From Chlorops oryzae (lineage: Eukaryota > Arthropoda > Insecta > Diptera > Chloropidae): a stretch of 64,000 bases of DNA. Both the position numbers and the translations under genes were made by a program. The notes under the pieces were generated by a model that was not told the DNA's origin, made no database searches, and was given only the letters and a program-made list of their open reading frames with translations. The number at the start of each line of letters is the position of its first letter. Position 1 is the first letter of the stretch. The stretch spans positions 46,660,935 through 46,724,934 of the forward strand of contig CM035807.1 in NCBI GenBank assembly GCA_020466095.1, written 5' to 3'. Positions 21,282-31,668 of the stretch are shown piece by piece.

Positions 21282-22469
21282 TTAGGTGTAGTAAAAAGAA
21301 ATCCATTATTTTTGCATTAAATTGAGGGCTTTTTTTAAGATAGTTAGAATGACCCGATTTAGGTCAAATATGCGCCGTTTTGTTCAAACTATTTGCCATT
21401 TTAAAAAATTTCATTATGCACTCTTCATAGAAGCCATTTCTATTAGCAAAAATTGAGACAGTCGAATTTAGAAGCCTCTCTTGAAGCGAATTTTCACCAC
21501 AAAATGATTCGCATGGACTAGAACTAGATTGGTAACATTGTGCAGTCGGACAATAAGGTTTGTCTAAAACCTCCCAAACAAACCCCGGAGCTTCTGGCGA
21601 TCACTATCATGGTGGCTGGGTTGTCCTGATGGAAACAATTCTTCCTATTGGCAAAGCTGGCATTATGGGCATTGCTTCTTAGACGGTCCAATTGTTGACA
21701 GAAAAGTTCCGATGTAAGAGTTGTGCGTATGGGAGCATCAAAGTAGATAATTCCTGCCATTCCACCAAAACACACAGCAAAACCTTACTGGCCGTCAATC
21801 TGAGTTGGACGTTTCGGCGAGCTCCCGTGTTCGACCACGACTTTTCGCTGCGTGTCGTAAGTGACCCCTTTCACACAGTCACAACCGTTCAGAATTGTCG
21901 ATTTTGTTCGGTTCAGCAGCGATTCGCAAATGGAAATTCGGTCAATGAGGTTTTTTTGCGTAACTCGTAAGTGCACCATACATCGAGCTTCTTTGTGTAT
22001 CCAGCCTATTCAATGGTTCCAAACGGTTTTTGTGTGCAATCTTTAGCTCTTTGCAATCGAAACAGTGCAAATGACGGTCGGACTCAATCCATATTTATCG
22101 ATTTTCGAATTGGCCTTCGTCCGTGGTGCACCTTGACATCAAGTACGTTTCGGAATCGACGAACCAAAATTGCATGATTGGCTGTTACAGTTCAGTCCAT
22201 AAACTGCTATTCAATTTTCGCCGCCTGGCTGCGTTTCTCCCTTATCGAAGAAAACTGTAAAATGTAGCAATTTTCTCTTTGCTGATGTCCATATTGACAA
22301 GCTCTCAAACAAAACTGATCAATCAATAAAAGTGTCAAAAAGCTTTTTTAGTAGGAACTGTCATCTTTCTAATGCCCCCTAGCGGAACACGATCGGACTT
22401 ATACAACGCGAGATGCAGATAAATAACGCCATCTTTGGAAAAATAATGGATTTCTTTTAATACACCTAA
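21282..22469 (-). mobile_element. mariner transposon (1188 bp), degenerate
   Basis: The left end TTAGGTGTAGTAAAAAGAAA and, inverted, the right end TTAGGTGTATTAAAAGAAAT both continue into TCCATTATTTTT. They are flanked by TA (21280-21281 and 22470-22471). Terminal repeats of about 30 bp, TA duplication and size fit mariner. The transposase is on the minus strand. Confidence 0.85.
21500..22290 (-). pseudogene. mariner (Mos1-type, DD34D class) transposase
   Basis: Minus-strand traces run in the expected order. KKLDVW with NLIDRISICESLLNR and WSNTGARRNVQLRLTASKV correspond to the region before and including the first catalytic Asp, which itself is not intact. Then VLLCVLVEWQ, GGMAGIIYFDAPIRTTLTS and ELFCQQLDRLR follow. 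FHQDNPATM carries the second catalytic Asp (HQDN). The C-terminal part with the third Asp is degraded. At least three frameshifts and several stops are needed to connect these segments, so the gene is dead. Confidence 0.8.
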
Positions 22470-22471
22470 TA

Positions 22472-23078
22472 TGTCTTGCGCGTTTGTTGTCTGTGGGCTG
22501 TTTAATTATGGTATGACAAGTATGCAAAGTAATTATAAAGTATGTATCGGCTGCGCCTCGTTTTACAACATTTACCACTCGTGCAAAAAAAAGCTTCATT
22601 TCGACACTTGTATCGAAAATATCTATTATGCAATTCGACATCATAATAGGCCTATTATGATGTCGATTTAAAATCATAATGAAGCAAATATGACTCTAGA
22701 TTGAGAAAGTATAAAAAAAATTTTTAAAACAAACAAAAAGCCATGGCATACTAACCATGGTTTGTAATGAAATTTCAAAGCGTGCAATATATTTCAAAAC
22801 GATCGCATTTCAAAAAATCAAATAAGGTGTGCTTATAATAGAATTTCAAAATGCACGCATTTCAAAAAATACAAGGAATAATAAAAAGCAGATGGCATAA
22901 AAAACTAGTTTTAGTTGACGGGATAACACGTTATAATAAAGAATTTCAAATTATGAATCTGTCAAATAAAAATTAAAATTCTCGTGGTATTGTTAAACTC
23001 GGCGCCTCGTTTTACAACATTTACCACTCGTGCAAAAAAATGCTTAATTTCGACACTTGTATCGAAAATATCTAATTT
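22472..23078. repeat. unclassified interspersed repeat (copy also at 37083-37450)
   Basis: The block CTGCGCCTCGTTTTACAACA, followed by TTTACCACTCGTGCAAAAAA and TTTCGACACTTGTATCGAAA, occurs at about 22550-22625, again at about 23000-23075, and at about 37370-37445. A CGTGCAATA/CACGCATTT-containing segment precedes the last two. Class and ends are unknown. The mariner inserted at its left edge. Confidence 0.55.
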
Positions 23079-23294
23079 TTGTATGAAATTAAAGCTGAAA
23101 CGCAAAACATAAGGAAATTGATCGTTCGGCTTACGGAAGGAAGAGTTTCGCTGCGGACTGAGCTAAAAAGTACACGGAATTTCGAATGCGAAACATCAAG
23201 TTTTCGCAATTCACCTTTTGATGACAAAAAAGACTTGGCGGAATTTGACAAAAAATTGCTTGACGAAATTGAATTTGACAATTTGTTATGTTGA
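23079..23294 (+). pseudogene. short ORF resembling the DUF4806 segment of TE-associated proteins
   Basis: The 71-codon frame has a heptad-like N-terminal half (NIRKLIVRLTEGRVSLRTEL) and ends NSPFDDKKDLAEFDKKLLD followed by EIEFDNLL. Arthropod DUF4806 proteins typically end with a coiled coil and then a P-then-EFxxFDxxL segment of this kind. The rest of such a protein is not present. This is inference from a short pattern. Confidence 0.35.
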
Positions 23295-23318
23295 TTTGTT
23301 CTGAGTCTTGATTTGGTT

Positions 23319-23517
23319 TAAGCTCCGCGTACAACCCATCAAACGAAACGAAACCGTAAGAAACTATTTTCAGAAGCAACAGTAGATTGTGCCTTATGAG
23401 AGCGAACACACCAGCTTAGTCAGAACGAAACAATAAGCAAAAGGTTCATTTTCATAAAGCAGAATGTACTCTTTTGTTTTGTTTCGTTTCGTTTGATCCG
23501 ATCTGCCCGCAGCCTTA
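23319..23517. repeat. short inverted-repeat element (about 200 bp)
   Basis: The left arm contains CATCAAACGAAACGAAAC and the right arm GTTTCGTTTCGTTTGATC; the outer parts (AAGCTCCGCG and, inverted, AAGGCTGCGG) are similar. No clear target duplication. Confidence 0.5.
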
Positions 23518-23865
23518 GTGCAGAAAACAAATTACTTATTTACATTTTCTTTAAGGTGAAAAGTTTTACACGAACTTCCGCAAAAGATTGTCGGTCTTAT
23601 GTTTTTAACTCCTGGTGAGCTATTTTCTATGAAATAGCCGAGCGATTCACGTGAAAAGGCACAAACGAAAAGTAGGAAATAAAAAAAATGGCAACAACAG
23701 TGGCTCTGCAAAATAATACGTTAATATCCCTGCAGGATATGACAGTAGTGAATCTATACTCTTTTTATACTGTCCGCGTCCGTGGAGACAAACAATAGAC
23801 ATGCTATTGACGACGGAACCAGGCATTTATTTTAGTACGTCAATAGCAAGAGCCATTCATGTGCC
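23518..23865. other. unassigned sequence
   Basis: No gene or repeat recognised between the inverted-repeat element and the tRNA-like module. Confidence 0.25.
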
Positions 23866-23867
23866 TT

Positions 23868-23939
23868 TGGTGGCTCAATGTGTTTAGTGCTTGCCTTGAG
23901 CTCTGAAGATCGCCGGTTCAAATCTCTGGGTCATGTGCC
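23868..23939 (+). repeat. tRNA-like module (SINE head or tRNA pseudogene)
   Basis: GGTGGCTCAATGTGTTTAGTGC resembles an A box (split: GGTGGCTCAATG, then TGTTTAGTGC) and GGTTCAAATCTC resembles a B box about 35 bp later. It does not fold into a clean cloverleaf acceptor, so it is more likely a tRNA-derived SINE or pseudogene. Confidence 0.45.
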
Positions 23940-24361
23940 GACAGGCTTCCTGCCGGGATATTAAAGGTTCCTACTTGCATGTATTCCCAAATTGCAAATT
24001 TTTCAATAGAATTTTTCCAAATGTGGTATCCAACAGAGCCTTTACATTTATTTGAGAAAAAGATGAAGAAATTCTTCGTTAATACAAAGGATCTTTCTAC
24101 CCAACGAAACAAAAACGCGTTAATAATATTAATGGAAATGTGCTTTTATCCCCTCTTAATTCCACTTAAAATGTATTCAACTGACCTTTTTAACATGGGA
24201 CTGTCATTGGAGAGGGACCGGTCCGCTGAGGGACTGACCGTAGGTGTGTCCCATAAAGGTCATTCGAAAGAATATTCGAAAATTTGATTTTTTGTTGAGA
24301 GCGTCACGTCAATCTCTCTCTCTTTTTCTCTGTTTCTCTTTTGAATGTTTCTATTTATAGA

Positions 24362-25592
24362 CATACTAGCTGGCATCAAGGCTCGCTCCGCGAGCCTTCG
24401 CGCCAGCTTCGTATGACCCGCGCTCGTTTCCTCTCCCGGAACAGGTTTATATTGGGCAAAAGTAATAAAAGTGGTAAAGTAGTATGTTTTTAAATACTCT
24501 AGGTTTTTATTCATTCTTTGTGTGAAATTTAAACATTATGCTATAAATTTTTACTAAAACTACTATCGACCAATATTTCCCCCTCACCCACGGAAACGTG
24601 GCATTGTTTTATGTACTTAACTGTGAATATAATACACTTAATATTCACTGAAATGCGCTTACTCCCGATTTAAATAAAAATAAATTTTTTTTTATGATTT
24701 GAAAGTTTGTTACATTAAAATTATAAATAGCTTGGTGAATTCATATTTTTTGCTCAAGCCTACTTTGCTGCTTTTTCATTTTAAATAACCTAGATACCGA
24801 CTGCAGTGCAATCTCGGTAAAATTATTCCCCCATTTAATTTAGGGAATAGGTGTTATCTATCTATCCATCTCACTATTCATCTATCCATCTATCTATCCA
24901 TCTATCATCAATCTTTCAACCTATCAATCTGTCAATCAATCAATCTTTCAATACATCTATCCATCAATCTATCAATCTGACATTCTATCAATATGTCAAT
25001 CTATCAATCTTTCAATATATTTATCCATCAATCTATCAATCTGTCACTCTATCAATCTATCAATCTGTCAATCTGTCAATTTATCAACCTTTCAATCTAT
25101 CAACCTATCAATATGTCAATCTATCAATCTATCAATCTATCAATCTTTCAATCTATCGATCTATCAATCTATCAATCTGCCAATCAGTAAATCTATCAAT
25201 TTCTCAATCTATCAATTTTTCAATATATTTATCCATCAATCTATCATTCTGTCAATCTGTTTATTTATCAATCTTTCAATCTATCAACCTATCAATCTGT
25301 CAATCCTTCAATCTATCAATCTGTTAATATATCTATCAATCAATCTATCAATCTGTCAATCAATCAATCTATCAATCTTTCTATCTATCAATTCTTACAA
25401 CTCACAAAAATGCTAATATCTCACGACACACGCACCAATGTCGCACACGCACCAATGTCGCATATAGCTTAAAACATTCAGGCAGACTTCACCTTTCAAA
25501 CAAAAAAAACTGCATGCAAATCGGTTCAGCCAGTGCCGAGAAAGTTCAACACAAACACATTTCGCAACATTATTTTATATATTATATAGATT
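24362..25592. repeat. interspersed repeat bounded by TACTAGCTGG and TATATAG, enclosing a microsatellite
   Basis: The two sides of this block are nearly the same sequence (CTCTTTTTCTCT and TTTCTATTTAT before 24362, and again at 25637-25678), suggesting an insertion into or between copies of a SINE-like repeat. It begins with a hairpin AGGCTCGCTCCGCGAGCCT and ends with a TGCATGCAAATCGGTTCAGC block and an AT-rich tail. The class is not certain. Confidence 0.4.
24855..25395. repeat. 540-bp (ATCT)n / (ATCAATCT)n microsatellite
   Basis: Nearly continuous CTATCAATCTATCAATCTGT-type repeats with single-base variants. The long open frames it creates are low-complexity translations, not genes. Confidence 0.95.
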
Positions 25593-25785
25593 CATGATAG
25601 CAACAAAAGTGTATAAAGCGGTGCGCCCAATTTTTCTCTCTTTTTCTCTCTGTCTCTTTTGAAAGTTTCTATTTATGGAGTCAAAAAAATTCGAGAGCCT
25701 TGCGTAGGCAATGTGCCTCTCTCTCTCCCTTCGCGCGTATATTTATAGAATTCTATTTGAACATCTTTTTTCGAACAATTGTTTG

Positions 25786-25868
25786 ATGGGCACGGGATTT
25801 GAACAAGCGAACCTGCGCAATTTTGATTAGTAAGCTTGCACGCTATCCTCTGAGCTACCACTGGCTGT
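25786..25868 (-). repeat. tRNA-like module (SINE head) on the minus strand
   Basis: Inverted, it reads GTGGTAGCTCAGAGGATAGC (A-box-like) and, about 45 bp later, GTTCAAATCCCGTGCC (B-box-like). The body beyond it contains the CTCTCTCTCCC and GACAGAGAGAAAAAG-type stretches also seen at 24310-24360. Confidence 0.55.
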
Positions 25869-26307
25869 GACTCACTTGAAGACAATATTCCATTTAAGTC
25901 CATTTAAGTCCATAGAAGAAACGAAAATAAAGAATATTAAGAATTGAAACAATATCCTCTCTCGCATGCTTCGAATAAGTTGCTATTATTTTTGTATGAA
26001 ATTCACAAAAATTTTCTAAGTTAATATGAGTGTCGTTTGGGGGACTGACCGCCGGCTAACCGATTTCGCTATAAGAAAGAGTCCTATTTTGACCGGTCGA
26101 TGTGGGACTGGTTAAAAGTCAGCGCTTTTTAGGAAATTAACCGCTTTATTTCTGCAGGGTAGTGCTATAATGACTTGAATATAGATAGAAGAAAAAGGGA
26201 GAATAAAATTTAAAAATGCACTACGTTTAAATTATTTGTATTTCTTTTTCTTCCTTTTTTTCAATCTTTTTTAAATTTTAACGATTTTACTTTTGTGTAT
26301 TCCCAAG

Positions 26308-27399
26308 GTTTTTACACCCAGCGTAAGCGCGGTATATAAGTTTTGTGCAAATCTTGTAGCAGGGAGAATTAAGCTCCGGAGATATAGAAAAATATATATA
26401 GAAATGATCAGGATCAAAAACTGAATCGATTTAGACATTTCCGTCTGTCCGTCTGTCCGTCCGTCCGTCCGTCCGTCCGTCCGTCCGTCCGTCCGTCCGT
26501 CCGTCCATCCGTCTGTCTGTCCGTCCGTGGTCGGATCTCCTCCGAAACGGCTGAACCAATGAAGTTTGGCACACATGTATATCGGGGTCCGAGTATGATC
26601 CTAAGTAAAAATGGGAGACATCCGCCCACTCCCACGCCCACAAATGAATTTATTGTGTTTTCAATAAAATGCTTGTAACTTGCGAACCACTCAACACATT
26701 CCATTGATATTTGGTGTGCTGGTAAACTACGAAAAGGGACATTTCCTGGAAAAAAAATGGACGCCGCCCTCCTCGTGCCACGCCCACAAATAAGCCCAAA
26801 AATAAGGGCTTATCGTAACTTGTGAAGTAAAAGGCGTAGAAGCTTCAAATTCGCAGCATAGGTTGACCAAGGCAAATGAAAGCTGTAGGAACAAAAATTT
26901 TTGTAGCCCGCCCACTGCCACGCCCACAAATAGAGAATTTTCATAACTTTCGAAGTAAAAGGCGTAGAAGCTTCGAATTCGCAACATAGGTTCACCAATG
27001 CGAATGAAAGGTGTAGGAAAAACTTTTTCTTGGCCCGCCCACTGCCACGCCCTCAAATAAAGATTTTTCGTAACTTCCGAAGTAAAAGGCGTAGAAGCTT
27101 CAAATTCGCAACACAGGTTCACCAAGGCGAATGAAAGGTGTAGGAAAAACTTTTTCTTGGCCCGCCCACTGCCACGCCCTCAAATAAAGATTTTTCGTTA
27201 CTTCCGAAGTAAAAGGCGTCGAGGCTTCAAATTCGCAACATAGGTTCACCAAGGCGAATGAAAGGTGTAGGGAAATAATTTATGTTGCCCTCCCACTGCC
27301 ACGCCCACAAATAGAGAAGCAAAACATAGTGCGCTCATTATGTCGGGACGCTGGGTATTTCAAAGTCGGGCTTGACCGACTTTAGCTTTCTCTCTTGTT
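26308..27399 (+). mobile_element. mini-me/DINE-1-like element (copy 3, most complete)
   Basis: In order: left subterminal ACACCCAGCGTAAGCG, the core ATGATCAGGATCAAAAACTG, a (GTCC)n microsatellite (about 26440-26530), and a TCCTCCGAAACGGCTGAACC block. About four 127-bp tandem repeats follow (starting near 26819, 26947, 27074 and 27201). It ends with right subterminal GACGCTGGGTATTTC and the hairpin AAAGTCGGGCTTGACCGACTTT (8-bp stem, split as AAAGTCGG and CCGACTTT). This matches the reported architecture of Helentron-associated DINE-1 elements. Confidence 0.7.
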
Positions 27400-27448
27400 T
27401 TCTCTTGGTTTATTTAAGTATAATTTTTTTGCCCAATTCCGAATTATA

Positions 27449-27716
27449 TACAGGGTGTCCTGTAAAGAATGGATAACTTAAAACTGGCTTATAGGTGACA
27501 TCATGACGGTTCGAAAACCGTTTTTAAAATTCATTGAAATTACGATCTTGGTGCATAAGCAAACCAAATAAGTCAAAAAGTGTTACACATTTTCTTAAAA
27601 ATACCATAACTCGGGAACTAGGAGGGATAGATTTAGTTCCGCAACGGTTTTAGAACCGTCATGATGTCAGCTATAAGGCAGTTTAAGGTTATCCATTCTT
27701 TACAGGACACCCTGTA
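27449..27716. mobile_element. TA-flanked MITE with about 85-bp inverted repeats (268 bp)
   Basis: Both ends, read inward, give TACAGGGTGTCCTGTAAAGA, then ATGGATAAC, TGACATCATGACGGTTC and AAAACCGTT, with few mismatches; TA lies on each side. CAGGGTG ends and TA duplication suggest mobilisation by a Tc1/mariner-type transposase. Confidence 0.85.
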
Positions 27717-27718
27717 TA

Positions 27719-28680
27719 AATAAATAGTAATATGATTCTTTTTTTCTCACTTACATACCCTCGGCGTTGTTTTTCAATTTCTGTTGCTCCAACTGACGAA
27801 GGCTGTTGCGGTGATGGTGCGCCAGAAAGCTTCCTGGAACTCCCACAGATGTATATTTATATTGTAGAGAATTTAATTTGACTAGGAGTTTTTCCTCAGA
27901 TACTATTTTTTCGGCATAATTCTTACAAAAGAAAAATTAAAAGAACTGAATATCGTTGGTTGTGTTTATTTCCACTTTGGATGACCCATCTTTTGAAGCG
28001 CCGATGATTGATTGGAATACTGGATGCTGTTGGTAGGAAATTCTAGAGTTCCGCCTAAGAACACCTCATGCAGAAGAGACTTGGACAGTTTCTTGTCTAA
28101 AGACCAATTTTTCCTCAAAATAATAGCGAGGGCACCCCGAACGTGTGTTGGAATACCGATTGAATATTTAATTCGGAGGATGACTTCGGATTCAAAAGTC
28201 TATACATATAGGTTGCCGTTATTTAAGCAAGTTAAGAGAGGACCACGTGCACTTAATTTGAAATACCGTACAGAATCTGTAAAACTGAACAGATGTTCCA
28301 GGCGGTTTTCGGGCGAAAGGTTTTAACACTTTATTTGATTTCAAGGATAATTTTCTAGAATTTTAGTTTATAATAAAAAAAATTTTTTTTTTTCCGCGTT
28401 ACAAAAGTCATAAAATTTTTATTTGTTCCGGCTCTAAATTGTTTAATTGATTTTCTTACTCGGAATACTGCACTGAATGTTAAGAATTGTCGAAAAAGAC
28501 TGAAAATACAGAAGAAACGGTTTTTATACAAAAAGAGTGTAAACTGATTTTATTAATTCAGCAATTGATTTTACTGGGGCAGGTGAATGGGGAACTGCGG
28601 TTGGTGGGAATCAAGAGCTTTAATTTTGGAAGTGCATTTTATCATTCTCTTCATTTGTTTAATGGTATTGAGTCTTAGAA
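27719..28680. other. unassigned sequence with two short open frames
   Basis: Frames at 28012-28326 and 28487-28678 (plus) have no recognisable domain. I would not call them genes without transcript or homology support. Confidence 0.25.
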
Positions 28681-28689
28681 CAGGTTTTA

Positions 28690-29228
28690 GTTCTATTGTT
28701 CTTTCTATATTTCTCCTTCTAGTTAACCCTTCACAGGACAGTGCAGCCTTTTGAACTGAACCTTTACAACCCAGTACACAGGGGTTGAATTATTTAAGAG
28801 AAGTGTTGGTAATTTTAATATAATAGACATAATTAAGTGCAATAACAACAGATAAACAGGCATGGCTTACATGAAAGTAAGCCGGAGAACAATAAATAGT
28901 TTCGATGAACTTTAAGATTTAATAAAGCGAGAATTTTTAAAGAACCGAAGCCTGGAATTTATTAGGTCAGAAAAAAAAGCGCAGAGCAACAGGAGGACGG
29001 GAGAGCATAAGGACTCGGTGGTAGACTAGAGTTCTTGTTAAATGAAGTGGAATCTTTAATTAAAAAAGCCCGTCTGGCAAAAAGAAAGTAAAATTCATAA
29101 ACATGAAATAGGAATTTAATTAAGAGGACCCAGACATTTCAAAAATACTATTAGAGGATGTAGAAGAGGAATCGAATAGCTTTGAATTGAAAAATTTCGA
29201 TAACACAAGTTTACAAATAAAGGCCAAC
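28690..29228 (+). other. possible leader or Gag region of a gypsy-type element, degraded
   Basis: An LTR- or leader-like stretch with AATAAA signals precedes a short frame with ILLEDVEEESNSFELKN (about 29145-29200). It lies upstream, in the same orientation, of the protease remnant at 32380, with later insertions between. I cannot identify an LTR end or primer site, so the link is inference. Confidence 0.3.
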
Positions 29229-29881
29229 TTTTGGACCAGAGAAACTGGATAGCGACCCTATAGGAATTTTTCGTGCTGATTCCGAATCTGGTACCCGTTT
29301 TTCTCTATCACGTCAAGTTTTTGAGAAATCGTTAAATAACGGTTTTTGACATTTTTACCTATAGTCTATGTCAATAATGAGGTCGTAGACCCTATATGCC
29401 TTAACCGATTTCAAAGTTTTTGGTACTCATATGAAAGAGGAATGACAACGCAACATATCCTTTATACACAAATGTGGAATTGATTCAGTAACTTGGAAGC
29501 TATAGGGAAAAAAACGCGATGCTGTTTTCCAATTTTAAGCGATTTTGTTTAAAAACTTGAAATTCAAATGGTTATAATTTCCGAACCAAGGCTGGTATTC
29601 CAGGTCTTAATACTTTGAATGAAAGAACAATCAATTGAAAAAGTTTTGAGCCTAAAACTAAAAAAAATCCGTTGCGTCGTTCTAATTTTATGAGGATTTT
29701 CGCTGAAAATGACAAAAATGAATTTTTATTTTTGGTATATTCTTCGCTCGTTCGTATGTATATTTCAGTTCGAATTGTGTATGTTGGTAAAACTGGCTTA
29801 AAAAACATAAAACTTAAATTCTATTTTAAACCTATCTTTAAAGCTAAAACCAATTTAAACTTTAAAAATGAACAGAATTTG

Positions 29882-30385
29882 AACTGAGCCTTTTGTATTG
29901 TTTACTATCTGTTTCGCGTATAAGGGACCAGCAATAGTCACTCAACATTCCTTCATCCCAAAAGCCCTTATAATTTTTTTCAATCCTCTGTAGGTCCTGG
30001 TGAATGCGCTCTCCTTCTTCGTCGCTAGTTTTGCCCAAGTTTTCGGGGAAGAAATCCAAATGTGAGTGGAGAAAATGTATTTTTAGTGACATCCGAACTC
30101 CCATTTTTCGATAACTTTTCAAGAGTCCTCCAACTATTTTTATGTAGTTGTCGCTTTTTTTATTTCCCAAAAAATTTCCCACAACGTCTTTAAATGATGA
30201 CCAAGCAGCTGCTTCTATAGGTGACAGATGTTTCGAAAAGTGTTCATCACGCATAATTTTTCTGATGTCTGGTCCAATAAAAACACCTTCTTTAATTTTG
30301 GCATAGGAAATTTTCGGAAAAAATTTAATCAAATATTGGAAGGCTGGTCCATCTCGCTGCAGCGCCTTTACGAAATTTTTGAATA
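29882..30385 (-). pseudogene. C-terminus of an unnamed arthropod TE protein (DYCW family), long version
   Basis: The minus-strand frame contains FVKALQRDGPAFQYLIKFFP, GVFIGPDIRKIMRDE, AAWSSFKDVVGNFLGN and IHFLHSHLDFFPENLG. It continues DEEGERIHQDLQ and ends with GMLSDYCWSLIRET. Proteins with this tail are common in insect and other arthropod genomes and occur in many TE-like copies; I do not know an accepted name or biochemical role. The same order appears at 35314-35949, supporting one family. About 165 residues are open here; the N-terminal two-thirds is missing, replaced by the opposite arm of the foldback. Confidence 0.6.
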
Positions 30386-30443
30386 GACCCAGCGACGAAC
30401 AAGGAGAGCGCAGTCACTAAAAATACATTTTCTCCACTCATAT

Positions 30444-30641
30444 TTGGATTTCTTCCCCGAAAACTTGGGCAAAACTAGCGACGAACAAGGAGAGCGCATT
30501 CACCAGGACCTACAGAGGATTGAAAAAAATTATAAGGGCTTTTGGGATGAAGGAATGTTGAGTGACTATTGCTGGTCCCTTATACGCGAAACAGATAGTA
30601 AACAATACAAAAGGCTCAGTTCAAATTCTGTTCATTTTTAA
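30444..30641 (+). pseudogene. second copy of the DYCW-family C-terminus in the other foldback arm
   Basis: 65 codons identical or nearly so to the last part of the minus-strand frame (DFFPENLGKTSDEQGERIHQ through SDYCWSLIRE), with an E-to-Q change. Its upstream part is absent because the inverted duplication starts here. Confidence 0.6.
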
Positions 30642-31509
30642 AGTTTAAATTGGTTTTAGCTTTAAAGATAGGTTTAAAATAGAATTTAAGTTTTATGTTT
30701 TTTAAGCCAGTTTTACCAACATACACAATTCGAACTGAAATATACATATGAACGAGCGAAGAATATACCAAAAATAAAAATTCGTTTTTGTCATTTTCAG
30801 CGAAAATCCTCATAAAATTAGAACGACACAACGGATTTTTTTTGTTTTAGGCTCAAAACTTTTTCAATTGATTGTTCTTTCATTCAAAGTATTAAGACCT
30901 GGAATACCAGCCTTGGTTCGGAAATTATAACCATTTGAATTTCAAGTTTTTAAACAAAATCGCTAAAAATTGGAAATCAGCATCGCGTTTTTTGCCCTAT
31001 AGCTTCCAAGTTACTGAATCAATTCCAAATTTGTGTATAAAGGATATGTTGCGTTGTCATTCCTCTTTCATATGAGTACCAAAAACTTTGAAATCGGTTA
31101 AGGCATATAGGGTCTACGACTTCATTATTGACATAGACTATAGGTAAAAATGTCAAAAACCGTTATTTAACGATTTCTCAAAAACTTGACGTGATAGAGA
31201 AAAACGGGTACCAGATTCGGAATCAGCACGAAAAATTCCTATAGGGTCGCTATCCAGTTTCTCTGGTCCAAAACCTTGTATACCTGTGTAATGAGAAGAA
31301 GTAGTTATTTAAAAGAAAGATAATGAAACCAAAGGAGAGATTTGGCGTTGTAATTGTCCATAAGGAAAGTTTTACGAAATTGAAGATAAGGGGCAAGAAA
31401 GAAAAAGTATCATATCTCTTTGCCAGGAAGATACTAACATAAGACTAGCTCAAAAAGGCGAAAAGACAGAAAATTTGATGAATAAAATCGAAGACGGACT
31501 TAAGCCAGC

Positions 31510-31667
31510 ATTACACTGTTTGGCATTTGACCAAATATTTGCAATTGAATATTAACCCTACACATATTAAATACGATTTTTATCTAAATTTTAAAATTAA
31601 AATATGCTTATGAATAGGGGGTTGATATTTCATTCCCAATATTTGGTCAAATGCCAAACAGTGTAAT
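31510..31667. mobile_element. small palindromic MITE (about 158 bp)
   Basis: Ends are ATTACACTGTTTGGCATTTG and its inverted partner CAAATGCCAAACAGTGTAAT; the inverted repeat continues through ACCAAATATT. It abuts the mariner-like element that starts at 31669. Confidence 0.7.
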
Positions 31668-31668
31668 A

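Larger units (their letters stand above)
24146..26159. repeat. second, interrupted copy of the CCCTGCAG MITE
   Basis: The left piece (24146-24258) matches the MITE at 15720-15810 (TTCAACTGACCTTTTTAACA). The right piece (26037-26159) matches its right third, including GACCGCCGGCTA and the terminal CTGCAGGG. About 1.8 kb of other repeats (SINE-like pieces, microsatellite) lies between. The left end is missing. Confidence 0.55.
29229..31273. mobile_element. foldback element: inverted duplication of an unnamed TE gene's 3' end
   Basis: Two arms of about 861 bp (29229-30090 and 30413-31273) are inverted copies differing by scattered substitutions; outer ends read TTTTGGACCAGAGAAACTGG inward. The 322-bp centre is unique. 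Each arm carries the C-terminus of the same protein and its 3' flank. At the right junction a 22-bp segment is duplicated (30391-30412 and 30477-30498), which suggests template switching. No target duplication was found. Confidence 0.8.

Noticed and set aside
20898..21320. A 140-codon plus-strand frame
   Set aside because: AT-rich Phe-rich translation with no motif; it runs into the mariner terminal repeat.
24851..25327. A 158-codon frame rich in Ser-Ile-Asn-Leu
   Set aside because: Direct translation of the ATCT/ATCAATCT microsatellite.
25786..25868. Functional tRNA gene
   Set aside because: A- and B-box-like motifs are present, but the acceptor arms do not pair convincingly and a SINE-like body is attached.
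26271..27125. Several minus-strand frames, and the idea of a CRISPR-like array in the 127-bp repeats
   Set aside because: The frames are translations of the GTCC tract and of the tandem repeats. The repeats are contiguous without unique spacers and belong to a DINE-like element in a eukaryotic context.
28012..28326. A 104-codon frame that might be a host exon
   Set aside because: No recognised domain, no splice-site support strong enough, and surrounded by TE debris.
29572..30831. Frames of 71-78 codons in the foldback arms (29572-29887, 30616-30831)
   Set aside because: They lie in the 3' flank of the DYCW-family gene in antisense; their repetition is due to the inverted duplication.
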